In this document: positions 1-7,426 of the stretch, one piece after another
Position numbering within the stretch: position 1 is the first letter of the stretch
Layout: the number at the start of each line of letters is the position of its first letter
From: Clostridia bacterium
GTDB taxonomy: Bacteria > Bacillota > Clostridia > Oscillospirales > CAG-272
DNA length: 12,897 bases
NCBI GenBank assembly: GCA_017397205.1
Contig: JAFQJX010000092.1
Span: 1-12,897 of the forward strand
Direction: 5' to 3'
Position numbers and translations under genes: made by a program
Notes under the pieces: model-generated
What the model was told of the DNA's origin: nothing
The model's input: only the letters and a program-made list of their open reading frames with translations
Databases searched by the model: none

Positions 1-704
1 AATACCTTCACCACCTTCTGCCCGTTCATCATCTCCTCAATGAAGCCCTCGGTGCGTCCAACGCCCTTTTGCTGAAGCACGAAGTTCTTGGCAGAGCGGC
101 CGCCCACCACCTTGGTCACCACCAGCATCAGGACCACGCCCACGAGAATCACGCAGGCAAGCCACACGCTGAACCAGGTCATAATGAGGAAGACGGCAAA
201 CACAATAATGGCGGAGGACAGCATCTGGGGCAAGCTTTCCCCAATCAGCTGACGGAGGGTGTCTGCATCGTTGGTATAACGGCTCATGATATCGCCGTGC
301 GTATGCGTGTCAAAATAGCGAATGGGCAAGCCCTGCATTTTGTCAAACATACGGCAGCGAATCTTTTTAAGACTTCCCTGCACAATCACCGCCAGCATAC
401 GGCGGTAGAAATAGTTGGCAAGCAGGGTGGCGGTGTACATACAAATGAGCAGGAGCACGAGGGGCACGATCTCGGCGCGCACCTCTGCCCAGCTCCAATA
501 GCCCGTCTTCAGTCCCGTTTCAATGGCATCTCCGAGAATGGTGTATGCCCGCTGCATAAAGATTGCAGGGACAGCCGCCGCCACGGCGCTGAACAGCACG
601 AGTGCCAGCGGCACGGGGAGCATCACGGGATAGAAGGAGAACAGGTCACGGAGCAGGCGCAAAAAGGTTCCCTTTTTGGCGCGCGGTCTTTTACTCTTGT
701 CCAT
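1..704 (-). CDS. ABC exporter subunit, N-terminal part (BmrD/TM288-like partner), cut by window edge
   Basis: This is the first 234 residues of a membrane-spanning ABC exporter half; the ATPase domain lies beyond base 1. Reading the minus strand from the ATG at 702-704 gives a basic start (MDKSKRPRAKKG), then hydrophobic helices, and the family-typical stretches LPIRYFDTHTHGDIMSRYTN, LRQLIGESLPQ and FIEEMMNGQKVVKV (intracellular loops of the exporter transmembrane domain). The start is supported by a GGGAGGTG site six bases upstream, and the ATG lies 11 bases inside the end of the preceding gene (14-base overlap including its stop codon), which suggests translational coupling. Because the upstream partner has the degenerate ATPase residues, this subunit is expected to carry the catalytic glutamate, but that part cannot be seen here. 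The substrate is unknown; multidrug or lipid-like export is the family default. Confidence 0.93.
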   Translation of the reverse strand, partial: MDKSKRPRAKKGTFLRLLRDLFSFYPVMLPVPLALVLFSAVAAAVPAIFMQRAYTILGDAIETGLKTGYWSWAEVRAEIVPLVLLLICMYTATLLANYFYRRMLAVIVQGSLKKIRCRMFDKMQGLPIRYFDTHTHGDIMSRYTNDADTLRQLIGESLPQMLSSAIIVFAVFLIMTWFSVWLACVILVGVVLMLVVTKVVGGRSAKNFVLQQKGVGRTEGFIEEMMNGQKVVKV

Positions 705-2463
705 CTGAATCACCTCCCTTGCTCTGAGACATCCAGATTTCCCGATAAAGTCCGTTCTCGCGAAGTAGCGTTTCGTGGTTGCCCACCGCCGCGACACGCC
801 CGCCCTCCATAATCACGATGCGGTCTGCATCCATGACGGAGGCAAGGCGCTGTGCAATGATGATTTTGGTGGTCGTGGGAATATAGGTTGCCATGGCGTG
901 ACGGATGAGGGCATCCGTCTTGGTATCCACGGCGCTGGTGGAGTCGTCTAAAATGAGTATTTTCGGCTTTTTGAGCAGGGCGCGTGCAATACACAGGCGC
1001 TGCTTCTGCCCGCCCGATACGTTGGTGCCTCCCTGTTCAATATAGGTATCATACCCGTCGGGGAAGCTTTCAATAAACTCGTCTGCACAGGCAAGGCGGC
1101 ACGCCTCACGCAGCTCGTCAAGGGTGGCGTCTGGGTTGCCCCAGCGCAGATTCTCGGCAATCGTGCCCGAGAACAGGACGTTCTTCTGCAGCACCACCGC
1201 CACGCTGTCGCGCAGGGTGACGAGGTCATAGTCGCGCACGTCCACGCCGCCCACTCTGACGCTTCCCTCCGTCACGTCGTACAGGCGGGAAATCAGCTGA
1301 ATCAGGGTGGTTTTGGAGGAGCCCGTCCCGCCGATGATGCCAACCGTCTCACCGCTTGCGATTGAGAGATTCACGTCGCTGAGCGCCATTTTCTCTGCCG
1401 TGGCAGAGTATTTGAAGGAAACGCCCTCAAATACGATACTGCCGTCCTGCACTTCGGTGATGGGGTTTTCGGGGCTGACCAGGGTGCTTTCGGTTTCCAG
1501 CACCTCGCTGATACGGTTGACGGACTCGGCAGAAATACTGATCATGACGAAGATAAAGGAGGTCATCATGAGGTTCATAAGAATCTGCATTCCGTAGGTC
1601 AGCATGCTGGAAAGATGCCCGACGTCCATATGCGCCTCTCCCCCCAGACGGCGATAGCCGTCAATGATGAGATAGGAGCCAAAGAACAGCACCACCAGCA
1701 AAATGACGTAGGAGCAGAACTGCATCAGGGGATTGTTGAGGGCAAGGATTTTTTCGGCACGGGTGAAGTCCCGCTCCACCTGCCCTGCCTCGCGGTCAAA
1801 TTTCTCCCGCTCGTAGTCCTCGCGCACGTAGGATTTCACCACGCGCATGCCGCGGATGTTTTCCTCAATGGATTCGTTGACCCTGTCGTACTGACGGAAC
1901 ACGCGCTTGAACAGGGGCATGACCTTTTTCATAATGAGCAGCAATCCACCGAACAGAATGGGAATGACCAGCACGAACACAAGGGACAGAGGACCGCCCA
2001 TCACCACCGCCATGACGCAGGAAAAGATAATCATGAGAGGGCTGCGCACCGCGGTGCGGATAATCATCATGTAGGACATCTGCACGTTCATGACGTCCGT
2101 CGTCATACGGGTGACGAGGGAGGCAGAGGAAAATCTGTCAATGTTCTCAAAGGAGAAGTCCTGCACGCGGTAAAACAGCTGCCTGCGCAGGTTGCGCCCA
2201 AAGCCGCAGGAGGCGGTCGCACAGGTGGCGCCCGCAATCGCGCCGAAGGCAAGCGACAGGAGGGCGAGAATCGCCAGGGCTCCCGCATAGCTCCAGATGG
2301 TGGACATCGGGCATTCGTCCTGAATTTGATTGACAAGCGAGGCAATCAGGTAGGGGATGATGCAGTCAATCACCACCTCCAGCGCCACGAAGACCATGGT
2401 CAGCACCATGGATTTCCTGTACTCTCTGGCGGCGCCAAAGAGCTTTAACAGCCGTTTGAGCAT
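691..2463 (-). CDS. ABC exporter subunit with degenerate ATPase site (BmrC/TM287-like)
   Basis: A 590-residue fused permease-ATPase, expected to sit in the membrane as a heterodimer with the next gene and to drive export by ATP hydrolysis. Residues about 1-315 hold six transmembrane helices with the coupling-loop sequence ENIRGMRVVKSYVRE; residues about 345-585 are the ATPase. Walker A is GGTGSSKTT (378-386), the Q-loop glutamine is in VLQKNVLFSGT (about 424-434), the signature is NVSGGQ (481-486) and Walker B is ILILDD (502-507). The position of the catalytic glutamate is Asp507, and the switch histidine is replaced by Gln538 (IIIAQRL). Both changes are known from the non-hydrolysing site of BmrC and TM287, so the pair should have one active and one degenerate ATP site. 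I chose the ATG at 2461-2463 because AAAGGA lies at a good distance; an in-frame GTG five codons earlier has no such site. Confidence 0.95.
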   Translation of the reverse strand: MLKRLLKLFGAAREYRKSMVLTMVFVALEVVIDCIIPYLIASLVNQIQDECPMSTIWSYAGALAILALLSLAFGAIAGATCATASCGFGRNLRRQLFYRVQDFSFENIDRFSSASLVTRMTTDVMNVQMSYMMIIRTAVRSPLMIIFSCVMAVVMGGPLSLVFVLVIPILFGGLLLIMKKVMPLFKRVFRQYDRVNESIEENIRGMRVVKSYVREDYEREKFDREAGQVERDFTRAEKILALNNPLMQFCSYVILLVVLFFGSYLIIDGYRRLGGEAHMDVGHLSSMLTYGMQILMNLMMTSFIFVMISISAESVNRISEVLETESTLVSPENPITEVQDGSIVFEGVSFKYSATAEKMALSDVNLSIASGETVGIIGGTGSSKTTLIQLISRLYDVTEGSVRVGGVDVRDYDLVTLRDSVAVVLQKNVLFSGTIAENLRWGNPDATLDELREACRLACADEFIESFPDGYDTYIEQGGTNVSGGQKQRLCIARALLKKPKILILDDSTSAVDTKTDALIRHAMATYIPTTTKIIIAQRLASVMDADRIVIMEGGRVAAVGNHETLLRENGLYREIWMSQSKGGDSDGQE

Positions 2464-2531
2464 AGACGTTCCTTTCACAAAGCGTACGCGCGATTATCTT
2501 ATAGATATGCTTTGTTAATAATACGGATTGT

Positions 2532-2560
2532 ATTCTACCATACTTTTCCTTGCCCGTCAA
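2532..2560 (-). promoter_or_regulatory. Sigma-A promoter of the ABC exporter operon
   Basis: On the minus strand TTGACG (2555-2560) and TAGAAT (2532-2537) are separated by exactly 17 bases. The predicted transcript start is near 2525, leaving a leader of about 60 bases before the ATG at 2463. No clear operator or riboswitch is visible in the leader. Confidence 0.75.
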
Positions 2561-2589
2561 GGAGAGTCGCCCCTGTTTTTCGGTCAAAA

Positions 2590-2631
2590 AAGCGAAAAAA
2601 GAAAAAGCCGATAAGGCAGTCTTATCGGCTT
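2590..2631 (-). terminator. Intrinsic terminator of the PfoR-like EIIC gene
   Basis: An 11-base stem AAGCCGATAAG / CTTATCGGCTT (2605-2615 with 2621-2631) with a five-base loop is followed on the minus strand by a T-rich run (2590-2604). It starts about 18 bases after the stop codon of the gene at 2650-3798 and ends before the ABC promoter, so it separates the two units. Confidence 0.88.
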
Positions 2632-2649
2632 GCATTTTCTCGTATGACC

Positions 2650-3798
2650 TTACAAATCCAGCTTCTGGTCGCCGTCCTTCACCCAGCCAACGTGGCGCAG
2701 AATCATATCAAACAGGAAGGAAAGGGCGGCTGGCAGCACGATGCACAGCAGCACCAGCCCCACCCACATGAGGGGGGATTTTTCCGTTGCGGTGGCAACT
2801 CCGAAGGGACCCACCAGACCGCAGGTGCCCATGCCTGCCGCAACGCCCTCGCACTTGAGCTTGAACACGGTGGTGGAGAGCGCACCGCAGATGCCGCCCG
2901 CGAGGGTCGGCGCAATCCAGATACGGGGGTTTTTGCAAATGTTGCCCATCTGCAGCATGGAGGTACCAAGCCCCTGTGCCACAAGGCCGCCAAAGCCGTT
3001 TTCACGGAAGGAGGTGGCGGCGAAGCCCACCATCTGCGCACAGCAGCCAACGGCGGCGGCACCTGCCGCAAGACGCACGCTTTCGGGGTTGGAGGAGGCG
3101 ACGATGACCTCGGCGCTGAAAATCACGGAGCAAATCGCCGCGCTGGAAATCGGCAGGGTGAGAATCACCCCAACCACCGCCGCAACGACGAAGCCCATCA
3201 GCAGGGGAGCAAAGGCGGTTGCCACGCCGATAAAGTTGCCCGTCCAATACATGACGTAAGCAACGGCGGGGCAAATCAGAAGCGCGGAGCCGTAGCCCAC
3301 GAGAAGCGTCACAAGGGGGGTCACCAGAATGTCCACCTTGGTTTCCTTGGACACCAGCTTACCAAACTCGCAAGCAAGAATGGCAACGAAGAACACGCCC
3401 GCAGGACCTGCGGCAAACTTGTCGCCGCCCACGGTGGCACCCATGGAATTCGCCATAGCACCCACCACGGTGCAGGAGAAAATGACAAGAGGCGACGCCT
3501 TGAGCGTGTAGGCAATCGCGGCGCCAATCGCCATGCCCGTAGCACTCTTTGCGTACGCTGCAATCTCTGCAAGGAAATTCTCCATGGGACTGTTCGGGAA
3601 AATCAGCTTGCCAAGCTCCCCGAGAATGGTCCCCATCAAGAGGGTTGCAAACAGCGCCAGCGCCATGGAGCCCATGGCGTCAATGAAATAGCGCTTCGCG
3701 CTGATTTCAATGTTCTTGCGCTTTAAAAAATCAAGAAACGGTTGCTTTTTGGGGGCAGGGGCGTTTTCCTCTGCCAGGACCTCTACCTGTTCTTCCAT
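2650..3798 (-). CDS. PTS EIIC-type membrane protein, PfoR family
   Basis: A 382-residue polytopic membrane protein. Residues 1-35 are a polar, charged tail (MEEQVEVLAEENAPAPKK...), followed by about nine or ten hydrophobic segments rich in Gly, Ala and Met, such as AMGSMALALFATLLMGTILG, FAAGPAGVFFVAILACEFG and LVGPFGVATATEKSPLMWVG. This pattern is that of the PTS_EIIC_2 family (Pfam), which includes Clostridium perfringens PfoR. EIIC proteins move sugars across the membrane, but no EIIA or EIIB gene is nearby and PfoR-like members are mostly of unproven function, so I do not assign a sugar. The ATG at 3796-3798 is chosen over an upstream in-frame TTG at 3870, which overlaps the predicted promoter; the ribosome binding site is weak (AGAGAG or AAAGG close to the start). 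It has its own promoter and terminator, so it is a single-gene unit. Confidence 0.85.
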   Translation of the reverse strand: MEEQVEVLAEENAPAPKKQPFLDFLKRKNIEISAKRYFIDAMGSMALALFATLLMGTILGELGKLIFPNSPMENFLAEIAAYAKSATGMAIGAAIAYTLKASPLVIFSCTVVGAMANSMGATVGGDKFAAGPAGVFFVAILACEFGKLVSKETKVDILVTPLVTLLVGYGSALLICPAVAYVMYWTGNFIGVATAFAPLLMGFVVAAVVGVILTLPISSAAICSVIFSAEVIVASSNPESVRLAAGAAAVGCCAQMVGFAATSFRENGFGGLVAQGLGTSMLQMGNICKNPRIWIAPTLAGGICGALSTTVFKLKCEGVAAGMGTCGLVGPFGVATATEKSPLMWVGLVLLCIVLPAALSFLFDMILRHVGWVKDGDQKLDL

Positions 3799-3842
3799 GC
3801 CTTTTCTCTCTTTCCTTTGGAAACTTTTTGGATTTGTACATA

Positions 3843-3870
3843 ATTTTACCTCTTTTTTGAAAAATTGCAA
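3843..3870 (-). promoter_or_regulatory. Probable promoter of the PfoR-like EIIC gene
   Basis: On the minus strand TTGCAA (3865-3870) and TAAAAT (3843-3848) are separated by 16 bases. Predicted transcription starts near 3836, about 38 bases before the chosen ATG. This also argues against the upstream TTG start at 3870. Confidence 0.55.
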
Positions 3871-3921
3871 TGGAGAAAGTTTCTATACTTTTCTCCCCCT
3901 CCCCGTCGCTTTTGTTCAGCC

Positions 3922-3951
3922 GTCACAAGCATTGACAAGCTTTTGACAGGC
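3922..3951. repeat. Three imperfect tandem direct repeats in the divergent intergenic region
   Basis: GTCACAAGC (3922-3930), TTGACAAGC (3932-3940) and TTGACAGGC (3943-3951) recur at 10 and 11 bases, one helical turn apart. They lie between the minus-strand EIIC promoter and the plus-strand nnrD promoter, upstream of both -35 boxes. They could be regulator half-sites; two of them also look like -35 boxes but have no matching -10. Confidence 0.4.
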
Positions 3952-3987
3952 AGAGAACGGGCCTCGGGCTTTTTTTGGTGTCACACC

Positions 3988-4017
3988 TTGCCATTTCCCG
4001 CCCCCGTGTGGTACAAT
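3988..4017 (+). promoter_or_regulatory. Promoter of nnrD and the downstream lipoprotein gene
   Basis: TTGCCA (3988-3993) and TACAAT (4012-4017) are separated by 18 bases. The transcript would start near 4024, giving a very short leader that carries the GGGAGG ribosome binding site before the ATG at 4038. Confidence 0.6.
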
Positions 4018-4037
4018 AGAGAAAAAGGGAGGTTGCT

Positions 4038-4916
4038 ATGAGAGAGGTCACCTGTGAACTGCTTTCCGCCGCGCTTGCGCCCCGCCCGCGCGACTGTCAT
4101 AAGGGGGACTTTGGCTACGTCACCCTGCTGGGCGGCTGTCTTGCATACAGCGGCGCCGCCAAGCTTGCAAACCTGTCTGCCTGCGCCCTGCGGGCAGGGG
4201 CAGGGGTCGTGCGCCTTGCGGTACCCGAGGAGATTGCACAGGGCGTTCTGCCCTATCTTCTGGAAAGCACCCTCTGCCCCCTCCCCTCCTTTGCGGGGGA
4301 CGGCTGGCGTGAGGCGGTGGACAAAGCGCTTGCGGGCACCCGTGCGCTCGGAATCGGCATGGGCTGGGAGCCAAGCGCCGAAAACGGCGCCGTCCTCTCC
4401 CACGTCCTCCGCACCTACACGGGCAGTATGGTGATTGACGCGGGCGGAATCCGTCTGTTAAAGGAGCATCTTGCGCTGCTCCGCACCACCCGTGCGCGTG
4501 TCATTATCACGCCACACCTCGGTGAATTTTCCTATCTTACGGGGCACCCCCTTGACAAAATCAAGGAGGAGGGCGCCTCGCTTGCCGCCGCGTTTGCGCG
4601 GCAATACGGCGTGACGGTCCTGCTCAAGGGTGCTACCACCTACGTCACGGACGGAGGCGAGCCCTACGCCGTCACGCGCGGCTGTGCAGGCATGGCAACG
4701 GCTGGAAGCGGCGACGTGCTGACAGGGGTGCTCACAGGAATGCTGGGCTACAATCCCCCAACCCCCGAAACCGTTGCCGCCTCCGCCTATCTTACGGGTG
4801 TCGCAGGGGAGCTGGCAGAACGGGAGGTTGGCGACCTCTGCCAGATGGCGGGGGATACCCTGCGCGCCCTGCCCCGCGCCGTCCTGCTGTGCCGCTCAGG
4901 TGAGCAAAACGCCTGA
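4038..4916 (+). CDS. nnrD: ADP-dependent (S)-NAD(P)H-hydrate dehydratase
   Basis: A 292-residue cytosolic repair enzyme of the ribokinase-like fold (YjeF C-terminal domain family). The family removes water from the damaged, hydrated form of NADH or NADPH at the expense of ADP. Visible family motifs are HKGDFG (21-26) near the start with the GG..YSGAA segment, ITPHLGEF (157-164), LLKGATTYV (195-203) and the nucleotide-binding and catalytic loop AGSGDVLTG (222-230), where Asp226 is the expected catalytic residue. The length fits the dehydratase domain alone: the NnrE epimerase domain that is often fused in front is absent and would have to be encoded elsewhere. The start is fixed by GGGAGG seven bases upstream. 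Composition is GC-rich like its neighbours. The following lipoprotein gene begins 41 bases after its stop and is probably cotranscribed. Confidence 0.93.
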   Translation: MREVTCELLSAALAPRPRDCHKGDFGYVTLLGGCLAYSGAAKLANLSACALRAGAGVVRLAVPEEIAQGVLPYLLESTLCPLPSFAGDGWREAVDKALAGTRALGIGMGWEPSAENGAVLSHVLRTYTGSMVIDAGGIRLLKEHLALLRTTRARVIITPHLGEFSYLTGHPLDKIKEEGASLAAAFARQYGVTVLLKGATTYVTDGGEPYAVTRGCAGMATAGSGDVLTGVLTGMLGYNPPTPETVAASAYLTGVAGELAEREVGDLCQMAGDTLRALPRAVLLCRSGEQNA

Positions 4917-4957
4917 CCCCCATCGCCGACACACCACTTTACTCTCGGAGGAAACAA

Positions 4958-5302
4958 ATGAAGCCACTCAAACGGATCCTTTCTCTTGCTCTGCTGCTGC
5001 TCCCCTGCCTGACGGGCTGTGCCACCACCCTGCGCGGCACGTACGAGCTTCGGGCGGGCGAGGGTGAGGTGGTCCTTACCTACGTCTTTCACCTGGGCGG
5101 CACGCTGGAGGTCTATTCGGGTGAACGTGAGAGGGGCGAGGAGCCGCTTGACGAAATCTGCTACGAGATTGACGGCGGCTTTTTCTACACCTGGCCCAAG
5201 GACGGCTCCCGCGAGGATGCCAAGGCATATTTCTTTTCGCGCGGCAAGGATGATGCGGGTCCCTATCTTGAAATTGACGAAACGCGCTATTACAAAAAAT
5301 AA
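4958..5302 (+). CDS. Small secreted lipoprotein of unknown function
   Basis: A 114-residue protein with a classical lipoprotein signal: two lysines and an arginine, a leucine-rich core, and a lipobox L18-T19-G20-C21, so Cys21 should be lipidated and the protein anchored outside the membrane. The 94-residue mature part is rich in Gly, Glu, Tyr and alternating hydrophobic residues (GTYELRAGEGEVVLTYVF, GGTLEVYSG), suggesting a small beta-sheet or lipocalin-like domain, but I do not recognise a family. The ATG has a GGAGG site seven bases upstream. It follows nnrD by 41 bases with no visible promoter or terminator between them, so it probably shares that transcript; a functional link is not evident. 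Confidence 0.85.
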   Translation: MKPLKRILSLALLLLPCLTGCATTLRGTYELRAGEGEVVLTYVFHLGGTLEVYSGERERGEEPLDEICYEIDGGFFYTWPKDGSREDAKAYFFSRGKDDAGPYLEIDETRYYKK

Positions 5303-5395
5303 CGGTGAACAGCCCTCCTGCTTGTACCTGCCCTGCCTGTGGCGCCGCGGGCGGCACGGGGCCGCACCGTGACAAAAAAACCTTATATTTCGCTG

Positions 5396-5424
5396 TTGCT
5401 ATTTTCCTTTTGCTATGTTATACT
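5396..5424 (+). promoter_or_regulatory. Extended -10 promoter of the sugar transferase gene
   Basis: TTGCTA (5396-5401) and TATACT (5419-5424) are separated by 17 bases, and TG at 5416-5417 makes an extended -10. The transcript would start near 5431 with a leader of about 43 bases. This promoter argues for the ATG at 5474 over in-frame starts upstream. Confidence 0.75.
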
Positions 5425-5473
5425 GTATAGGATAGAACGCTTTTCCAATGCTATTCTGACAAGGAGGTGCCGT

Positions 5474-6259
5474 ATGGCGCAGCCACAAGTGACAGATCAG
5501 GCGCGGGACGAGCTTACGCTCGACACCCCCGAGCTGAATACAACCCCCACCGAGGCAACCGAAGCCGCAGAGGTGGCAGACACCGCCGAGGAGAGCGTCT
5601 GCGAGGAGCCGATTTACGTCGCGCCCCGGCGCAACCGCTTCCGCTACGGCTGCTACCGCTTTGTCAAGCGCCTGTTTGACATTTGCTCCGCAGGGCTTCT
5701 GTTTCTGGTGCTCTCCCCCTTCCTCTTGATTTTCCTCTTGATTAAGTGGCTCGAGGACTTTCACAATCCCATTTACGTTTCCCGTCGCGTCGGCAAGGAC
5801 GGCAAGGTGTTCAAGTTTTACAAAATCCGCACCATGTGCGTGGGTGCTGACAAAATGAAGAACGACCTGATTGAGGCAGGGAAAAACGAGGCGGACGGCC
5901 CCGTGTTTAAAATCAAGGATGACCCCCGTATCACTCGGGTTGGCCGCATCTACCGCAAGCTGTCCATTGACGAGCTTCTGCAGCTCATTAACATCATCAA
6001 CGGCACCATGAGCGTCGTCGGTCCCCGTCCTCCCATTCCGAGCGAGGTGGAGGAATACACGGAGTATCAGCGGCACCGCCTTGACGTCAAGGGAGGGCTG
6101 CTCTGCCTGTGGCAGATTCAGAAAAACCGCAACAGCATCTCCTTCCGCGATTGGGTGGAATATGACCTGGAGTACATCAGACGGCAAAGCTTATGGCTGG
6201 ACCTCAAAATCATTGTCAAGGGCTTCTTTATGGTGCTCTTTGACCGCAGCGGTGAATAA
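5474..6259 (+). CDS. Undecaprenyl-phosphate sugar-1-phosphate transferase (bacterial sugar transferase family)
   Basis: A 261-residue monotopic phosphoglycosyl transferase that should start a cell-surface glycan by moving a sugar-1-phosphate from a UDP-sugar to the lipid carrier. Residues 1-50 form an acidic, Thr/Ala/Glu-rich tail that is probably disordered. KRLFDI (65-70) leads into one hydrophobic re-entrant helix (71-92) with the Ser81-Pro82 break typical of PglC-like enzymes. Then follow SRRVGKDGKVFKFYKIRTM (103-121), DDPRITRVG (149-157) and the catalytic Asp166-Glu167 in LSIDELLQL, then VVGPRPPIP (181-189) and LWQIQKNRN (212-220). The usual KPG before the WQ motif reads KGG here. The start is set by a perfect AAGGAGGTG. 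It is a monocistronic unit with no other glycan genes in the window, so the acceptor pathway cannot be told. Confidence 0.93.
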   Translation: MAQPQVTDQARDELTLDTPELNTTPTEATEAAEVADTAEESVCEEPIYVAPRRNRFRYGCYRFVKRLFDICSAGLLFLVLSPFLLIFLLIKWLEDFHNPIYVSRRVGKDGKVFKFYKIRTMCVGADKMKNDLIEAGKNEADGPVFKIKDDPRITRVGRIYRKLSIDELLQLINIINGTMSVVGPRPPIPSEVEEYTEYQRHRLDVKGGLLCLWQIQKNRNSISFRDWVEYDLEYIRRQSLWLDLKIIVKGFFMVLFDRSGE

Positions 6260-6263
6260 AAGA

Positions 6264-6305
6264 ACGTAAAGGGAGCAGGCGCGCCGCGCCTGCTCCCTTT
6301 TACGT
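6264..6305 (+). terminator. Strong intrinsic terminator after the sugar transferase
   Basis: GGGAGCAGGCGC (6271-6282) pairs perfectly with GCGCCTGCTCCC (6286-6297) around a three-base loop, extended by A/T pairs on both sides, followed by TTTT. It begins a few bases after the stop codon at 6259. Confidence 0.93.
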
Positions 6306-6330
6306 GCCTCTTTCGCGCAACGCTTTTTGC

Positions 6331-6359
6331 TTGACTTTGCGCGTGTGCGGTTGTATACT
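6331..6359 (+). promoter_or_regulatory. Promoter of the three-gene unknown operon
   Basis: TTGACT (6331-6336) and TATACT (6354-6359) are separated by 17 bases. The transcript would start near 6366, 25 bases before the first ATG. Confidence 0.82.
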
Positions 6360-6390
6360 TGACTTATCATAATATTTACGAGGTTTTCAT

Positions 6391-6927
6391 ATGGACAGAT
6401 CATCCTGGGTTACCATCATTCTGAGCGCCATCGGCGCCGCTATTCTCTTTGCAATTACCAAGTGGTTTTTCGTTCTCTCGGTTGGCATCGGCATCATGAT
6501 GCTGGTCATCGGACACGAGCTGGTGGAGTATGACGACGATAATTTCCCGAAGATGGCAGCTTCCACCGTCATCTTCTGCCTGATTTCCTGTGTCATCTGC
6601 CTCTTTATGCCCGATGCGGCAAGCCGTATTATCTTCTGGCTGCTGGCGAGCTTCAACAACGCAGGCCTTTGTGCCGCGATGTCGGCGCCCGACTATGCCG
6701 CCTCCTCTGACCGTGTCTCCGCCCGTTGGGGTGCGGACGACGAAGCACGTTTCACGATGCTGTCCCTCAACAGCGGCAAGAACATCTTCCTGATGATAGT
6801 CAATATGGTGATTTTCCTTGCCCTTGCCATTCCCGGCCTTGTGATGCCCACCCTCAGCTTCCTCTGCCTGATTTATCCCGTCGTGCGTATCGTTTTCCTC
6901 TTCGTCAAGGGGCGCATCTTCGGTTAA
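6391..6927 (+). CDS. Polytopic membrane protein of unknown function, operon gene 1
   Basis: A 178-residue hydrophobic protein that I do not assign to a family. Likely membrane segments are at about 6-23, 26-44, 57-74, 76-98, 131-153 and 154-174. A polar loop (about 99-128) carries a charged stretch (ARWGADDEARFTML), and an acidic patch EYDDDNFPKM follows the second helix. The ATG is preceded by GAGGT at a normal distance and lies 31 bases after the -10 box. The next gene starts 31 bases after its stop with its own ribosome binding site, so the three genes 6391-7840 form one operon. The company of a soluble protein and a TerB-like protein suggests a membrane-associated complex, which is inference only. 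Confidence 0.85.
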   Translation: MDRSSWVTIILSAIGAAILFAITKWFFVLSVGIGIMMLVIGHELVEYDDDNFPKMAASTVIFCLISCVICLFMPDAASRIIFWLLASFNNAGLCAAMSAPDYAASSDRVSARWGADDEARFTMLSLNSGKNIFLMIVNMVIFLALAIPGLVMPTLSFLCLIYPVVRIVFLFVKGRIFG

Positions 6928-6958
6928 TAAAACGAATTTGTAAAGGAGTATCTGATTT

Positions 6959-7408
6959 ATGTTCGGACTTGGAAAAGGAAAAATGAAGCAGGCAAGCCAG
7001 ACGCTCGGCTCCTGCCTTAGCCGTGTGGACCTGCTGCGCGGCAATTCCTACGATACCTTCGTGGAAAAGGAGTTTTGCAGCTACGTATTCGGTGACCCGT
7101 CGGGGGCGCTTCTCAACGCCATCGGCGGAGATTATGAGGGCTCCTTCCTGGTGTCCTACCACGAGCTGGGACGTGTCACGGTTGAGGTCTATTTCTCTAC
7201 CCGCCGCGGCCTTGAGGTCTACGGATCGCTCGTGCAGGCGCTGCAGCGCTACGCAGGCGGCTGCTCCGGCAGGGACATTACCCGCTACGTGCCCGGGGAG
7301 CGCGCCACCACCTTCTCCGTCTGGCAGGACGGCGTATCCGAGGGCAATCTCGCGGCAAACGCAACGCGCCTGCTTGACATCGCGTGCGCGATTCTGAAAA
7401 GTCTTTGA
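6959..7408 (+). CDS. Soluble hypothetical protein, operon gene 2
   Basis: A 149-residue protein without signal peptide or membrane helix. The first residues are Gly/Lys-rich (MFGLGKGKMKQ), the middle is a mixed alpha/beta stretch (GSFLVSYHELGRVTVEVYFSTRRGLEVYGSLVQALQ) and the end is an amphipathic helix (NLAANATRLLDIACAILKSL). No family is recognised. The start has AAAGGAG upstream. It sits 31 bases after gene 1 and 18 bases before gene 3 of the same operon, so coordinated synthesis of the three is likely. GC content and codon use match the neighbours. Confidence 0.85.
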   Translation: MFGLGKGKMKQASQTLGSCLSRVDLLRGNSYDTFVEKEFCSYVFGDPSGALLNAIGGDYEGSFLVSYHELGRVTVEVYFSTRRGLEVYGSLVQALQRYAGGCSGRDITRYVPGERATTFSVWQDGVSEGNLAANATRLLDIACAILKSL

Positions 7409-7426
7409 TAGGAAGGAGCGCTTCCC

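Noticed and set aside
2512..3726. Plus-strand open frame of 404 codons antisense to the PfoR-like gene.
   Set aside because: Composition is His/Arg/Gly-rich as in antisense shadows of GC-rich membrane genes; it has no ribosome binding site and would run through the ABC promoter and a terminator.
3932..3948. Two TTGACA boxes considered as nnrD promoters.
   Set aside because: Neither has a -10 box at 16-18 bases; TTGCCA/TACAAT nearer the gene fits better.
5335..5373. GC-rich inverted repeats after the lipoprotein gene, considered as a terminator.
   Set aside because: Stems are short and overlapping, and no T-run follows on the plus strand.
5305..5430. GTG-started frame of 41 codons with CTCPACG and a hydrophobic tail (KKTLYFAVAIFLLLCYTV).
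   Set aside because: The paired cysteines and helix look like a tiny zinc-membrane protein, but there is no ribosome binding site and it overlaps the sugar transferase promoter. Worth a glance only if homologues keep it.
5339..5473. Upstream in-frame extension of the sugar transferase.
   Set aside because: It would begin before the extended -10 promoter and lacks a ribosome binding site, while AAGGAGGTG stands directly before the ATG at 5474.
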